From positions 1-32,415 of the forward strand of contig DAINCF010000010.1 in the NCBI GenBank assembly GCA_036732565.1: DNA of 32,415 bases, read 5' to 3'. Under the pieces are notes generated by a model that saw only the letters and a program-made list of their open reading frames with translations, was not told the DNA's origin and made no database searches. Position numbers and translations under genes: made by a program. The stretch comes from JAIVJN01 sp036732565. Lineage in GTDB: Bacteria > Acidobacteriota > Vicinamibacteria > Vicinamibacterales > UBA2999. Below are positions 17,942-26,599 of the stretch, in pieces (the stretch's first letter is position 1; the number at the start of each line of letters is the position of its first letter).

Positions 17942-18037
17942 AGTGTGGTCTGCAGTTGCCACCTGGTTCGTGGCCGGGTAGGTCTATCGGGCCCTAGGCC
18001 TTGCCAATTACCACGATTGTCAGCTTGCTCGCGCTTC

Positions 18038-18196
18038 CAGGCAGGCCTCCAGGCCTACCGCGAGGGATGCGGTTTCGTACGTAGCGCAGGCCTTTAGGCC
18101 TGCCGTGAGGGATGCGGTTTCGTACGTTGCACAGGCCTTTAGGCCTGCCGTGAGGGATGCGGTTTCGTACGTAGCGCAGGCCTTTAGGCCTGCCGT
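18038..18196. repeat. 45-bp tandem REP array
   Basis: Three nearly identical 45-base units occupy 18062-18106, 18107-18151 and 18152-18196. Each consists of GAGGGATGCGGTTTCGTACG, then TAGCGC, then the palindrome AGGCCTTTAGGCCT with flanking GC. The middle copy has TTGCAC in place of TAGCGC. A degenerate palindrome (18041-18059) precedes them. The units share the TACGTAGCGCAGGCCT core with arrays across the window. There are no unique spacers, so this is not CRISPR. The array directly adjoins the RAYT gene. Confidence 0.92.
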
Positions 18197-18205
18197 CAGG
18201 ATGGA

Positions 18206-18681
18206 TCACCGAGCCTGCCAAAGATCCTCGAGCCGATAGAGATCCGAACCGCTGTGGGGATAGGCGAGCGCGTCGGTGACCAATCCGGCGCGCACCGGGT
18301 TGGCGAGGATGTAGCGAACGACGTCCGCCGTTGCCTCGTTGTCGCGCAGCACCCGATCGTGAAAGCTTGGTTGCCACAGCGTCCGCCTGTTCGGTGTTTG
18401 AAGGCATAGCCGGTGCGCTGCTTGAAATCCTTGACGAACTGCCGACATTCGGAGCGCTCGCTGGCTCCTCCCACGAGTACGTGCAGATGGTCCGGCATGA
18501 AGCACCATGCAATAAGTGCGATCTCGAAATGGGCTGCCGATTGTCGAAGCTGCAACAGGACGTCTTCGATCGTCGCGGTCATCTCCAACCACCGGCGTCG
18601 GCGCGCGGTGCAGAACGTCAACAGGTATCGATGTGAGCCGAGGTAGTCGAAGGCGCGCAGGCGCGGACGATGCGGAAGCAT
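18206..18681 (-). pseudogene. REP-associated tyrosine transposase (RAYT, IS200/IS605-like), frameshifted
   Basis: The minus-strand frame from the ATG at 18681 begins MLPHRPRLRAFDYLGSHRYL and contains the HUH motif in WCFMPDHLHVLV and then FKQRTGYAF. At about 18384-18389 it loses frame. The next frame continues with RTLWQPSFHDRVLRDNEAT and VRYILANPVRAGLV, which supplies the catalytic tyrosine, and stops at 18206. One missing base in the GGCGG stretch accounts for it. RAYTs are Y1 transposases thought to mobilise REP palindromes in trans. This one is flanked on both sides by AGGCCT-type REPs. As read it would lack the tyrosine and be inactive unless the shift is an assembly error. Confidence 0.85.
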
Positions 18682-18718
18682 GATCCGTTCAGGGCGCAAG
18701 TTCTAGGCCAGTGCAGGC

Positions 18719-18805
18719 GAGGGCCTAAAGGCCTGCGCTACGTACGTGGGCGTCGTGGGACTCGGCGTGCGCTTCGGTACGTAGCGCAGGCCTTCAGGCC
18801 TGCCA
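18719..18805. repeat. Inverted pair of REP-like palindromes beside the RAYT gene
   Basis: Two copies of the family core stand in opposite orientation: GGCCTAAAGGCCTGCGCTAC with CGTACG (about 18722-18746), and GGTACGTAGCGCAGGCC with TTCAGGCCTGCC (about 18776-18804). A head-to-head pair of this kind is the usual BIME/REPIN arrangement that RAYT proteins act on. The second copy lies just beyond the stop of the monooxygenase gene. Confidence 0.85.
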
Positions 18806-18847
18806 TGCCGTCGAAGCTAAACGGTCGCCGCGGCCCGCGACGGCACC

Positions 18848-20431
18848 TCACCGCGATCGGGTGTCGCCGTCCAGGTGCAGATGACAATCGGCAAGCCATT
18901 GCCTGATGGCCGGGACATCCATCTTGGTCCCAGCAATGCCGATGTGGCCGTCTGGGCGGACGAGATAGAACGAGGGCGCGGTGATCGAGGCGGAGGCCAA
19001 TGCTTTGGCGTTCTCGGCGTTGGTCGAGATCGCGTGCACCAGCAGCAGATCGCCGAGGCCAAAGCTCTCCCGCGGGGGCGCCGGCTGTCCGATCGCGAGG
19101 AGATTGAAGCGCGTGTCGTCGAGTTTCTGAAACACGTCCTCTGCGGGACCATCGGGCTGGAACGCGAGGTGCAACCAGGGAAAACGGTCGCCGGCTCGCG
19201 GTGCGCGGCCGCTCACGCCGGGCAACGTCCGCGACAGCGGACTCTCTCGATAGCTGAATCCGGTCTGCGAGATCGTCCGGAACGCGACCCGACGAACTTG
19301 CGGGCGACTCATGAGGAGCGCCGCGACCCTCGGGACCACGCGCGTGCGGAGCATGCCCGCCAACCAGGTGTTGGACACCACGAACTTGAACGCGCGGTCC
19401 GTCGTCGCGAGCAGTTGATGGGCGAAGGGCATGCGCTCGGCCTCGAAGCTGTCGAGCAGGGACGCATCCGCGCGTGCCGTGACGACCAACGCGAGCTTCC
19501 ACGCGAGGTTGTGCGCGTCCAGCAGCCCGGTGTTCATGCCTTGTCCGCCCATCGGGCTGTGCACGTGCGCGGCGTCGCCGGCGAGGAAGCAGCGGCGATC
19601 GCGGAAGCGCTCGGTGCAGCGGTGATGGATGCGGTAGGTCGAGAACCAGTCGCACGACTTGAACGAAAGCCCCGCGCCGCTCTCGTCGCGAAGCAAGGGG
19701 AGGACATTCTCGAAGCGCACCTTGTCTTTGCCGTGCAGCGCGGGCGGGAGGATGCCGACGACGCGCCAGCGATCGGTTCCGCGCATCGGAAAGTACAGAT
19801 GAAATCCACCGCGCCACAGGTAGACGTTCAACTCGTCCGGCACCATCGCACCCGTCGCTTCCGTATCGGCGACGAAGAACACGTGCTCGTACGCTTCGCC
19901 AGGGAACCCGATACCGTTCATCTCGCGCACGGCGCTGCGCCCGCCGTCGCAGCCTGCGACGTACGCGGCGGTAATCGTACGCGTGCTGCCGTCCGGGTCT
20001 TGGACGGTCGCGGTGACGTGGCTCGGTTCCTGGCGCAGCGCGACGAGCTCCGTGTTCCATTGGACGGCGACGTCCCAATGTCGAAGGTGGTCGCCCATGA
20101 TGCGCTCGTTGTCGTCCTGGCCGAGCATCAGCACATAGGGAAACGGGCTCATGCCCTTGCCCATTTCCTCGAACGGAACACGGGCCCGCAATCGCCCGCG
20201 CGTCCACATGTTGGTCCCGCGCCCGATCCGCCCCAGCTCGATCGCCCGCTCCGCGATGCCGAGCTTTGCGTAAATTTCGAGGGTCCGCGCATGCACCGCC
20301 ATGGCACGCGACTGCTGCGCCGGTCCGCTGTGCCGATCGACGATCGTCGCGCGAATGCCGCGGCGTCCCAGTTGGTTCGCCAGCATCAGCCCCGTCGGGC
20401 CAGCCCCGACAATGAGCACGTCGGTCGACAT
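18848..20431 (-). CDS. FAD-dependent aromatic-ring monooxygenase (PheA/TfdB family)
   Basis: This 527-residue group A flavoprotein hydroxylase has the dinucleotide-binding VLIVGAGPTGLMLANQLG at the N-terminus. It also has the DG motif as GCDGGRSAVREMNGI and the second FAD motif as FLAGDAAHVHSPMGGQGMN. A C-terminal thioredoxin-like domain ends with FYLVRPDGHIGI. These enzymes use NAD(P)H and oxygen to hydroxylate phenols or polyketide-type aromatics; the substrate here is not evident and no pathway partners are adjacent. The ATG at 20431 begins the FAD motif. It stands alone between REP repeats and the protease gene. Confidence 0.92.
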   Translation of the reverse strand: MSTDVLIVGAGPTGLMLANQLGRRGIRATIVDRHSGPAQQSRAMAVHARTLEIYAKLGIAERAIELGRIGRGTNMWTRGRLRARVPFEEMGKGMSPFPYVLMLGQDDNERIMGDHLRHWDVAVQWNTELVALRQEPSHVTATVQDPDGSTRTITAAYVAGCDGGRSAVREMNGIGFPGEAYEHVFFVADTEATGAMVPDELNVYLWRGGFHLYFPMRGTDRWRVVGILPPALHGKDKVRFENVLPLLRDESGAGLSFKSCDWFSTYRIHHRCTERFRDRRCFLAGDAAHVHSPMGGQGMNTGLLDAHNLAWKLALVVTARADASLLDSFEAERMPFAHQLLATTDRAFKFVVSNTWLAGMLRTRVVPRVAALLMSRPQVRRVAFRTISQTGFSYRESPLSRTLPGVSGRAPRAGDRFPWLHLAFQPDGPAEDVFQKLDDTRFNLLAIGQPAPPRESFGLGDLLLVHAISTNAENAKALASASITAPSFYLVRPDGHIGIAGTKMDVPAIRQWLADCHLHLDGDTRSR

Positions 20432-20526
20432 CAGTCACCGCCTCCCTCTGCGACTCTTCGGCAAGTCTAGGGCCAATGCGGTGAAGAGGGTGATCTCGTT
20501 CTCGAAAGGTCAGTACCAATCAGCGT

Positions 20527-21414
20527 CTAGCGCGAAAGAATCAGAACGCCATCGCGATGCCGGAACGAGACGCGGCTGAACATGTGCAGGGGCAGGAGCC
20601 CGTCGACGTCGAACTCGTCAATCGAGCGAGTGAGGATCACGGCCGGCTGATTGCGCAACGTGAGATCGCCGACCTTGAGCTCCAATAGGCGCATCATCTT
20701 GGTCTTGCGCGTCGCCAGGAGGCTTGCTGCTTCGGCGCTGCGGTGGTCGGCGATGATCGCGACCGGCAATGCCGATGAACGTTCGAAGACCACGAGTGTG
20801 CTGGCGCCCGTGTCGGGAACGAAACGCAATGGCGGCTCGCCGGCGATTCCTTGTGGCAACTCGATAACGGATCGGCCGCCAGACGCGATGAGGCGCACCC
20901 GCGTACTTGCGAGCGGTGTGTCCTCTGGCCGCGTATCGCCCCGCTCTGGTGCATCCTCCCAGATGAGTCGCCCCTTTCGATAGTCGATCGTGTAGTGAAA
21001 CCTCGCGAGGAAGTCCTGCCCGAGGATGCCGTCGACGTCCAACCCGACGTTCCGGCGCTCTTGGTGCGTGAGCAGCGTCGCGTGAATGTCGGGCACCTCG
21101 ACCTGCCCGACCCGGAGCGGGCCAAGCGGCGCGACCCCGCGCAGCTCCGTGCCGACTGCGGCGACGACCTCAGTTCGCCAAGCTGCGACCAACTGCAGCC
21201 GGTTGGCCAGATGCTCGAACACCGAGGAGGCCGACGACCCGGTGTCGACGAGAAAGCGAAACGGGCCGACCCCACCGGCCGTGACGCGCACAGTGACGTG
21301 ACCGGAACGATGGAGCGTCAACGGCACCTCGCGTGCCGGTACCTCCTCGGCGCCACTCGACATCGGCGCCAGCACCGCGACGGCAATGAACGTTCGTGCG
21401 AACACACCCCGCAT
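20527..21414 (-). CDS. Retropepsin-like aspartyl protease, exported
   Basis: This 295-residue protein has an N-terminal hydrophobic signal (MRGVFARTFIAVAVLAPM, cleavage near SSGA-EE). Two aspartyl-protease half-sites follow: RFLVDTGSSASSVF (first DTG) and RFVPDTGASTLVVF (second DTG). Each is followed by a hydrophobic-GxxG-like segment (GLDVDGILGQDFL; DEFDVDGLLPL). With both halves in one chain it may act as a monomer. It probably works in the periplasm or at the envelope; the substrate is unknown. The ATG at 21414 follows an AGGAGG with a five-base gap, while the upstream GTG at 21420 is too close to that site. It lies about 80 bases downstream of the winged-helix/propeller gene on the same strand. 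Confidence 0.87.
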   Translation of the reverse strand: MRGVFARTFIAVAVLAPMSSGAEEVPAREVPLTLHRSGHVTVRVTAGGVGPFRFLVDTGSSASSVFEHLANRLQLVAAWRTEVVAAVGTELRGVAPLGPLRVGQVEVPDIHATLLTHQERRNVGLDVDGILGQDFLARFHYTIDYRKGRLIWEDAPERGDTRPEDTPLASTRVRLIASGGRSVIELPQGIAGEPPLRFVPDTGASTLVVFERSSALPVAIIADHRSAEAASLLATRKTKMMRLLELKVGDLTLRNQPAVILTRSIDEFDVDGLLPLHMFSRVSFRHRDGVLILSR

Positions 21415-21495
21415 GACCACCTCCTGTGTAGGTGGCCACGGTGTGCCGGCCCCGACCGCGGCGTCGTGAGCGTCCTGTGAGGAAGCGCTGAGGGT

Positions 21496-23637
21496 CTAGC
21501 GGAGCTCCATCATCCAGATGTTTCCAACGATTTCGCTGTATTCGTAGACGATGCGATCGTCGACGGGTGACCAGTCGGGGTACCGGACGTAGCTGTTGAG
21601 TTTGGTGTAGTGGGTCACCTGTTCTACGGCCTTGCTGCCGAGCGAGACCCAAAACACGTTCCAGATGCCGTCACGCAGGGCCGCGAACGCGACCTTGTCG
21701 CCATGGGGGGACCAGCTGTACGGCCAGCTCTGTCCCCGCTCGAACGTCAATTGCGTGGGCGGGCCTCCGTGGCTCGGTAGCACCGCGACGTGGGTGTCGT
21801 CGCCACGTTTCATCTGCAGCGCGAGTCGGGTGCCGTCGGGCGACCAGGACGGCCAGCCCATCATCTCGGCATCGAACGTTCGTTGCGCCGGCCCGCTCCC
21901 ATCGCCGATTGCCATCGTCCAGGCGTTGATCGCTCCGCCCATCGGCGAGTTGAAGGCAACCTGCCGCCCATCGCGAGACAACACCGGCCATCCAATCTCC
22001 CGACCCGGCTCCGCGAGGATCGCCTCTCGCCCGGTTTTCGTCGACACCGACCACAATCGCTGCACGCCCTGCCGATCCGATTGGAACGCGATGCGATCGT
22101 TGTCGGGGAACCAGCTTGGCGCCCAGTCGATGGCCGGGTCGGTGGTCAATTGCACTGGTTCGCGGCCATCGGCGTTCATCACCCAGATGTCCTGGCTGAC
22201 GCCGCCACGGAACTCGACGTAGGCCACACGCTGGCCGTCCGGCGAGGTTCGCGGCAACCCTTTCCGGTAGGCGGTGTCATGCGTCAGCGGGATGGGCGAT
22301 CCGAGTGCTCGACCTGAATCGGGCATCAACGGTGCTGCCACCAGTGCGCCGGCCATCGCTGGCGCGCTGTACACGAGCCTGCGGCCGTCGGCGGAAATGG
22401 CGAGGTGCTTGACGCGGGCGAGACCCGTGTTGGCGATCTCGAGCGGCGGGCCGGCCGCCGAGTGATCGCCTGCGATCGGAAGCCTGTACAAGACGAACGC
22501 TCCAAGCTCTGAAACGCCGCCGTAGTACACGTTGCGCCGGTCCGGCGAGAACACCGGATCGTAGACCCAACCGCGCGTGCCGGTCACCGGCTTCAGATCG
22601 GTGCCGTCGGCAGCAACGGTCCAGAGGCTGGCCGAAGTCCCGTCGTACGAGACGAACACGAGACGTGTTCCGTCTGCCGACCACGATGGGGCGCCGTGTC
22701 CACCGGACGGAGTGCCGACGTCCGTGAGTGGAATCGGTTCGCCGCCACCGAGCGACGCCTTCCAGAGTTGCGAGGGCGGCAAGGCGCCGACCGATGTCGC
22801 GCTCAGGTCGGTCAGCGCGTACGACTGGAACACGATGGCTGCGCCATCCGGCGACCAGGCGGGAGACGAGCCGAACTCGGCAACCTGGCGTGGCGCGCCG
22901 CCGGACGCGGGCACCATCCAGATCCCCGCTCGGGTCCTCGAGTGATAGGCGATGCGCGTGCCATCCGGCGACCAGGCGGGCTGAAGGTTCTCTTGGCCAT
23001 CGGCCGTCAGCTGGATCTCGCGTGCACCTGCCGTCAACGGTTTCAGGTAGATCTCGAAGGTGCCGCTTCGCGAAGAGGCGTAGGCGATGGTTTGCCCGTC
23101 CGGAGAGAGCGTCGGATCGAGATCCAGGCCCTGCCAGGTCGTGATCTGCACGGCACGCGGAGTGCCGATCGGAGCATCGGACACCCCATTGGTCAGGTAG
23201 CCCCACCACCACGCGGCGGCGGCGATGAACGCTGCGCCGCAAACGAGCGCCACGGCACGCCATGACGTCGTCGGTCGAGTGTCCACTACCGCCGCCGCTG
23301 ATGGTGTGGACGCATCAACCGCCACGTTGGCGATGAAGCGATAGCCTCGCTTCTGCACGGTCTCGATGTAGCGCGGCGACTCCGCGCTGTCGCCGATGGC
23401 ACGGCGAAGATCCGTCACGGCGCGTGTCAGCGCGTTGTCGGTGACGAATGCACCTGCCCACACATGCTCGAAGATCTCCTGCTTGTCGACGACGCGCGTG
23501 CGGTGCTCGATGAGGTAGACCAGCAGATCGAAGGCGCGCGGCGGCAACGCCAGCACGTCCTTCAGATCGCCTTTGTAAACGCGAAAGTTGGCGCGGTCGA
23601 CGACCACGTCATCGAACGAATACGTGGCCGTTTTCAT
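21496..23637 (-). CDS. Winged-helix transcriptional regulator fused to a TolB-like beta-propeller
   Basis: The protein has about 713 residues in three parts. Residues about 5-100 form an OmpR/CadC-type winged helix (FDLLVYLIEHRTRVVDKQE; TRAVTDLRRAIGD; YIETVQKRGYRFIA). A single membrane segment follows near residue 140 (VALVCGAAFIAAAAWWWGYL). The rest is a periplasmic propeller with repeated PD40/WD40-like blades of the type SPDGTRIAY/SWSPDGTRLVFVS. This CadC-like layout lets an outside signal control DNA binding at the membrane and is common in acidobacteria. The ATG at 23637 begins the domain; a GTG at 23658 has no ribosome-binding site. The target genes are unknown; the protease gene directly downstream is a candidate. 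Confidence 0.9.
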   Translation of the reverse strand: MKTATYSFDDVVVDRANFRVYKGDLKDVLALPPRAFDLLVYLIEHRTRVVDKQEIFEHVWAGAFVTDNALTRAVTDLRRAIGDSAESPRYIETVQKRGYRFIANVAVDASTPSAAAVVDTRPTTSWRAVALVCGAAFIAAAAWWWGYLTNGVSDAPIGTPRAVQITTWQGLDLDPTLSPDGQTIAYASSRSGTFEIYLKPLTAGAREIQLTADGQENLQPAWSPDGTRIAYHSRTRAGIWMVPASGGAPRQVAEFGSSPAWSPDGAAIVFQSYALTDLSATSVGALPPSQLWKASLGGGEPIPLTDVGTPSGGHGAPSWSADGTRLVFVSYDGTSASLWTVAADGTDLKPVTGTRGWVYDPVFSPDRRNVYYGGVSELGAFVLYRLPIAGDHSAAGPPLEIANTGLARVKHLAISADGRRLVYSAPAMAGALVAAPLMPDSGRALGSPIPLTHDTAYRKGLPRTSPDGQRVAYVEFRGGVSQDIWVMNADGREPVQLTTDPAIDWAPSWFPDNDRIAFQSDRQGVQRLWSVSTKTGREAILAEPGREIGWPVLSRDGRQVAFNSPMGGAINAWTMAIGDGSGPAQRTFDAEMMGWPSWSPDGTRLALQMKRGDDTHVAVLPSHGGPPTQLTFERGQSWPYSWSPHGDKVAFAALRDGIWNVFWVSLGSKAVEQVTHYTKLNSYVRYPDWSPVDDRIVYEYSEIVGNIWMMELR

Positions 23638-23723
23638 ATTCCTGGACGCATCGATCACAACGTACGTATCTGTCGTCGTCCTGAGATTGACGGCTACCGC
23701 ATTCTATCTGCCCCTACCCTTTC

Positions 23724-24347
23724 TCATGGAATGATCTGCGCACAGAGGAACGTCAGGTGTGTCACCGCCTGTTGAGGCACGCTGGAGTTGTTCATGACGT
23801 ACACACGGAACTCCGAGGTGGTTCGGTATTCGGTGCCGATGACGTGGACGAGCGAGTTCAAGCTGCCGCTCGGCAAGGTCGTGACATACGCGGCGCCGCT
23901 CACAGTTTCGAAGCCGGCGCCACATCCGCTGACGATGGTGAAGGTCGAGTTTGCGGGAATGGTGTCCGTCGTCGACCCTTCGACGCGCTGGAATCCCGTG
24001 ATGCCAGGACCCGCCGGTCCTTGCGGCCCCGCGGGGCCGGCCGGGCCCGGTGATCCTTGTGGTCCCTGAATCCCCATCGGACCGATTGGTCCGGGGAGCC
24101 CCTGTGGTCCTTGCGGGCCCTGCGGCCCGATGGGCCCCTGCTGGTTCCAATGGATCGGGACCTCACTGTTTCGACAGGCGTCCGTCGAGCTGTCGATGAT
24201 ACGAACGTTGCCGTTCGACTGGTTGTAGCAGCCGTGAATGACGCCGTCCGCGGCCGGAATCGACGCGTACGCGACCACGAGGCCCAGCACAGAGCAAGCG
24301 AACGCTGTCACGGCAACCCGAAGAGCGAACTTGCGAAGGTTTCTCAT
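23724..24347 (-). CDS. Collagen-like secreted or anchored protein
   Basis: This 207-residue protein starts with a signal or anchor helix (about residues 8-30). A short N-terminal domain (VIHGCYNQSNGNVRIID) is followed by fifteen perfect Gly-X-Y triplets (residues 71-115, rich in GPQ, GPA and GPI). A C-terminal beta-rich domain ends with TFLCAQIIP. The triplets should form a collagen-like triple helix, with the C-terminal domain as a trimerising head. Two cysteines (about 40 and 58) precede the collagen part. A GGGGGG ribosome-binding site lies just before the ATG. It is divergent from nothing and follows the RMD1 gene at a distance of about 100 bases; function is unknown. Confidence 0.88.
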   Translation of the reverse strand: MRNLRKFALRVAVTAFACSVLGLVVAYASIPAADGVIHGCYNQSNGNVRIIDSSTDACRNSEVPIHWNQQGPIGPQGPQGPQGLPGPIGPMGIQGPQGSPGPAGPAGPQGPAGPGITGFQRVEGSTTDTIPANSTFTIVSGCGAGFETVSGAAYVTTLPSGSLNSLVHVIGTEYRTTSEFRVYVMNNSSVPQQAVTHLTFLCAQIIP

Positions 24348-24447
24348 GCGACCCCCCTGTAAGACGGCGACGATCGCCGTGCGGCCGAATCTACGAGGAG
24401 GCGCCTTACGAATCGCTTACGAGTGTCAGCGTGATCGATTCTGCACG

Positions 24448-25533
24448 CTATTGCATGATGCCGAGGAAGAACAGGATCAGCTCGAATACGAGGATCGCGA
24501 TGATGGCGAGCTCGAGGAGCTCGCCGCGCTCCATTCCGGTTTGATCGACGGCGAAGCGATAGATCTCGTCGAGCGTCTTCAGCTTGTCGTGCACCGAGTC
24601 GCGCCACGCGTTGACGGCGAGACGGGCGTGGGCGAGGGCCAGCAGGCGCGCTGCGTAAACGTCGCCCACGAGCTTGAGGGCGTTCTCGGTGCGATCGGTC
24701 AGCTCGTTGACGTCGATGAACAGCGCGTGGACGTGCCGCGCGGCACGGGTGTAGCGGCGTGGCACCCAGCTCTTGTAACCGCGTGAGCTCTCCAGCTCCT
24801 TGTAGATGCGCGCCAGCTCGCCATCCAGTAGCTCGTCGTAGTAGCGAAATTGCAGGAGCTGGGAGTTGGCGTACTCGAAGATCTCCCACGACGCCTGCGC
24901 GCCGGCGGTGGTGTCGTACACGAACGCCGTGCTCCACGTGGGGATCACCAGATCGTTGGCGAGGTACGAGAGGCGATGGCGGAGGACTTCGTCACGCTCC
25001 TGCGTGCTGAGCGGGGTTTGCTCGCCGCGCAGCAATTGCGCGATGCGATCGCCATCGGAAGCGAGCAGCGTCTCGGCCGTCATCGGCGCGGCGTCGGCAT
25101 CCAGCGAGAAGATGAAGTAGTCCTCGGACAAGAAGCGATCGCGCGGCTGCGTCAGCGCCGGCCTGATGCGATCCACGAGCGCGCGACATTGACGCTCCGC
25201 GGTCTGCTCGAAGCTCGGATCGGAGGGCACTTGCACGCCCAGCGTGACGAGGTCGTCCCACGTGCCGGAGAACTTGCGGGTCCACGAGACGGAGACCACG
25301 CCGTAGTCGAAGGTCTTCAAGCGCGCGTGCCAGTCGGCGGTGGCGGGCAAGCCGACGGCCTCCGCGTCGATCTGCAGCGGCGGCTGTTGATACTGCACGT
25401 ACGCCGGCGCCGAGGGCTTCGCGGCAAAGCGCGCCGGCTCCAGCGCGCCGCCGAGCAGCGTATTGAGCCGCGGCAGATCGACCGACTCGGCGATGTCGAA
25501 CAGGTAGAAGGCGCAGAGTTGGCCGATGAGCAT
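24448..25533 (-). CDS. RMD1/RMND1 (DUF155) family membrane protein
   Basis: This 361-residue protein has a helical C-terminal half matching DUF155: WEIFEYANSQLLQFRYYDEL, then LARIYKELE, NELTDRTENALKLVGDVYAA and KLKTLDEIYRFAVDQ. A single C-terminal transmembrane helix follows (LELAIIAILVFELILFFLG). In eukaryotes the family includes mitochondrial RMND1/Sif2-type proteins; the bacterial role is not established. The tail-anchored topology puts the main domain in the cytoplasm. The ATG at 25533 begins the conserved start. The gene's upstream side is filled by a REP array, so its promoter must lie within or near repeat DNA. Confidence 0.82.
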   Translation of the reverse strand: MLIGQLCAFYLFDIAESVDLPRLNTLLGGALEPARFAAKPSAPAYVQYQQPPLQIDAEAVGLPATADWHARLKTFDYGVVSVSWTRKFSGTWDDLVTLGVQVPSDPSFEQTAERQCRALVDRIRPALTQPRDRFLSEDYFIFSLDADAAPMTAETLLASDGDRIAQLLRGEQTPLSTQERDEVLRHRLSYLANDLVIPTWSTAFVYDTTAGAQASWEIFEYANSQLLQFRYYDELLDGELARIYKELESSRGYKSWVPRRYTRAARHVHALFIDVNELTDRTENALKLVGDVYAARLLALAHARLAVNAWRDSVHDKLKTLDEIYRFAVDQTGMERGELLELAIIAILVFELILFFLGIMQ

Positions 25534-25556
25534 GACGGTTGCTCACCAGCGTACCC

Positions 25557-25770
25557 CAGGCAGGCCTAAAGGCCTGCGCTACGTACGATGCGAAGGCCCT
25601 GGGCAGGCCTGAAGGCCTGCGCTACGTACGATGAGAAGGCCCCGGGCAGGCCTGAAGGTCTGCGCTATGTACGATGAAAGTCCCGGGCAGGCCTGGAGCC
25701 TGCGCTACGTAGGGCACACGTCGAGAGGGCTTCGTCTATGAGTACGTAGCGCAGGCCTTCAGGCCTGCCC
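25557..25770. repeat. 43-bp tandem REP array with one inverted unit
   Basis: Four units starting with GGCAGGCCT occur at about 25559, 25602, 25645 and 25686 (periods 43, 43, 41). Each contains the palindrome AGGCCTGAAGGCCT or a degenerate form, GCGCTACGTACGATG and a short GC-rich link. A fifth unit in the opposite orientation (TACGTAGCGCAGGCC with TTCAGGCCTGCC, 25743-25770) closes the array and abuts the aldolase stop codon. The third and fourth units carry point changes in the palindrome. The core is the same as in the 18.1-kb array, but the spacer part of the repeat differs. Confidence 0.92.
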
Positions 25771-26583
25771 CTATCGCTGAATGGTGTTCGAGCGCTCGAC
25801 GAGCTGTTTGAAGTGCGCGGCCAACTGCGCCGTGCCTTTGGCGAGGACGCCGACGTCGCTGCCGACCGCCACGAAGCTGAAGCCCAGATCCAAGTAGCGC
25901 GTGGCGGCCTCGACGTCAGGCGTCAGGATGCCCGCGGCCTTGCCGGCGCCCCGCACGCGTCGGCAGGCGTCGACGATCGCATCCTGCACTTCCGCGTGCT
26001 GCGAGTTGCCGAGATGTCCCATGTCGGCGGCGAGGTCGCTCGGCCCGATGAAGACGCCATCGATACCCTCGAGCGCCGCGATGTCGTCGAGGTTTTGCAG
26101 GCCCGCACGCGTCTCCAGCTGGACGACCACGCACACCTCTCGATGCGCGCCACGGTGATAGTCGGGGATGCGTCCATACCGGTTCGCGCGCGGCGCCATC
26201 GACACACCGCGATTGCCGAGCGGTGGGTAGCGGGTCGCCGCGACGGCTCGCTGGGCATCGTCCAACGTCTGCACGAACGGCACGAGCAGCGAGCGCGCGC
26301 CGATGTCCAGGAAGCGTTTGACGATGACCGCGTCGTTCCAGGCGCAGCGGACCACGGGCTCCGCCGAGCTCTGTCCCATCGCGTGCAACTGGGCGAGCAC
26401 GTCGGGCAGCTCGTTGGGCGCGTGCTCGGTGTCGATCACCACCCAATCGAAGCCCGCGCCCGCGACGATCTCCGTGGCAATGGGGCTGCACATCGCCGTC
26501 CAGAGTCCGATCTGTGGACGCCCTTCACGCAGCGCCGCTTTGAAGCCGTTGGATGGCAGTGACGACACGGGACCCGACGCCAT
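25771..26583 (-). CDS. garL: HpcH/HpaI family aldolase, probable 5-keto-4-deoxy-D-glucarate aldolase
   Basis: This 270-residue class II, divalent-metal aldolase has the family motifs WVVIDTEHAPN (about 47-57), VVRCAWND with the substrate-binding Arg79, VVQLETRAGLQNLDDIAALE (metal-binding Glu) and GVFIGPSDLAADMG (metal-binding Asp). GarL splits 5-keto-4-deoxy-D-glucarate into pyruvate and tartronate semialdehyde. The HpaI and rhamnonate aldolases share this fold, so the specificity is inferred from the neighbouring glucarate dehydratase and tartronate-semialdehyde reductase. The ATG at 26583 follows AAGGAGATCAAG, a strong ribosome-binding site, 16 bases after the glucarate dehydratase stop. 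The two genes are therefore an operon. Confidence 0.87.
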   Translation of the reverse strand: MASGPVSSLPSNGFKAALREGRPQIGLWTAMCSPIATEIVAGAGFDWVVIDTEHAPNELPDVLAQLHAMGQSSAEPVVRCAWNDAVIVKRFLDIGARSLLVPFVQTLDDAQRAVAATRYPPLGNRGVSMAPRANRYGRIPDYHRGAHREVCVVVQLETRAGLQNLDDIAALEGIDGVFIGPSDLAADMGHLGNSQHAEVQDAIVDACRRVRGAGKAAGILTPDVEAATRYLDLGFSFVAVGSDVGVLAKGTAQLAAHFKQLVERSNTIQR

Positions 26584-26599
26584 CTTGATCTCCTTGAAA

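Noticed and set aside
18038..18196. Regular repeats resembling a CRISPR array
   Set aside because: The units are contiguous 45-bp tandem copies with no unique spacers and a REP palindrome in each; no cas genes are present.
18875..20470. 531-codon plus-strand open frame
   Set aside because: It mirrors the monooxygenase gene on the other strand; the flavoprotein motifs are all on the minus strand.
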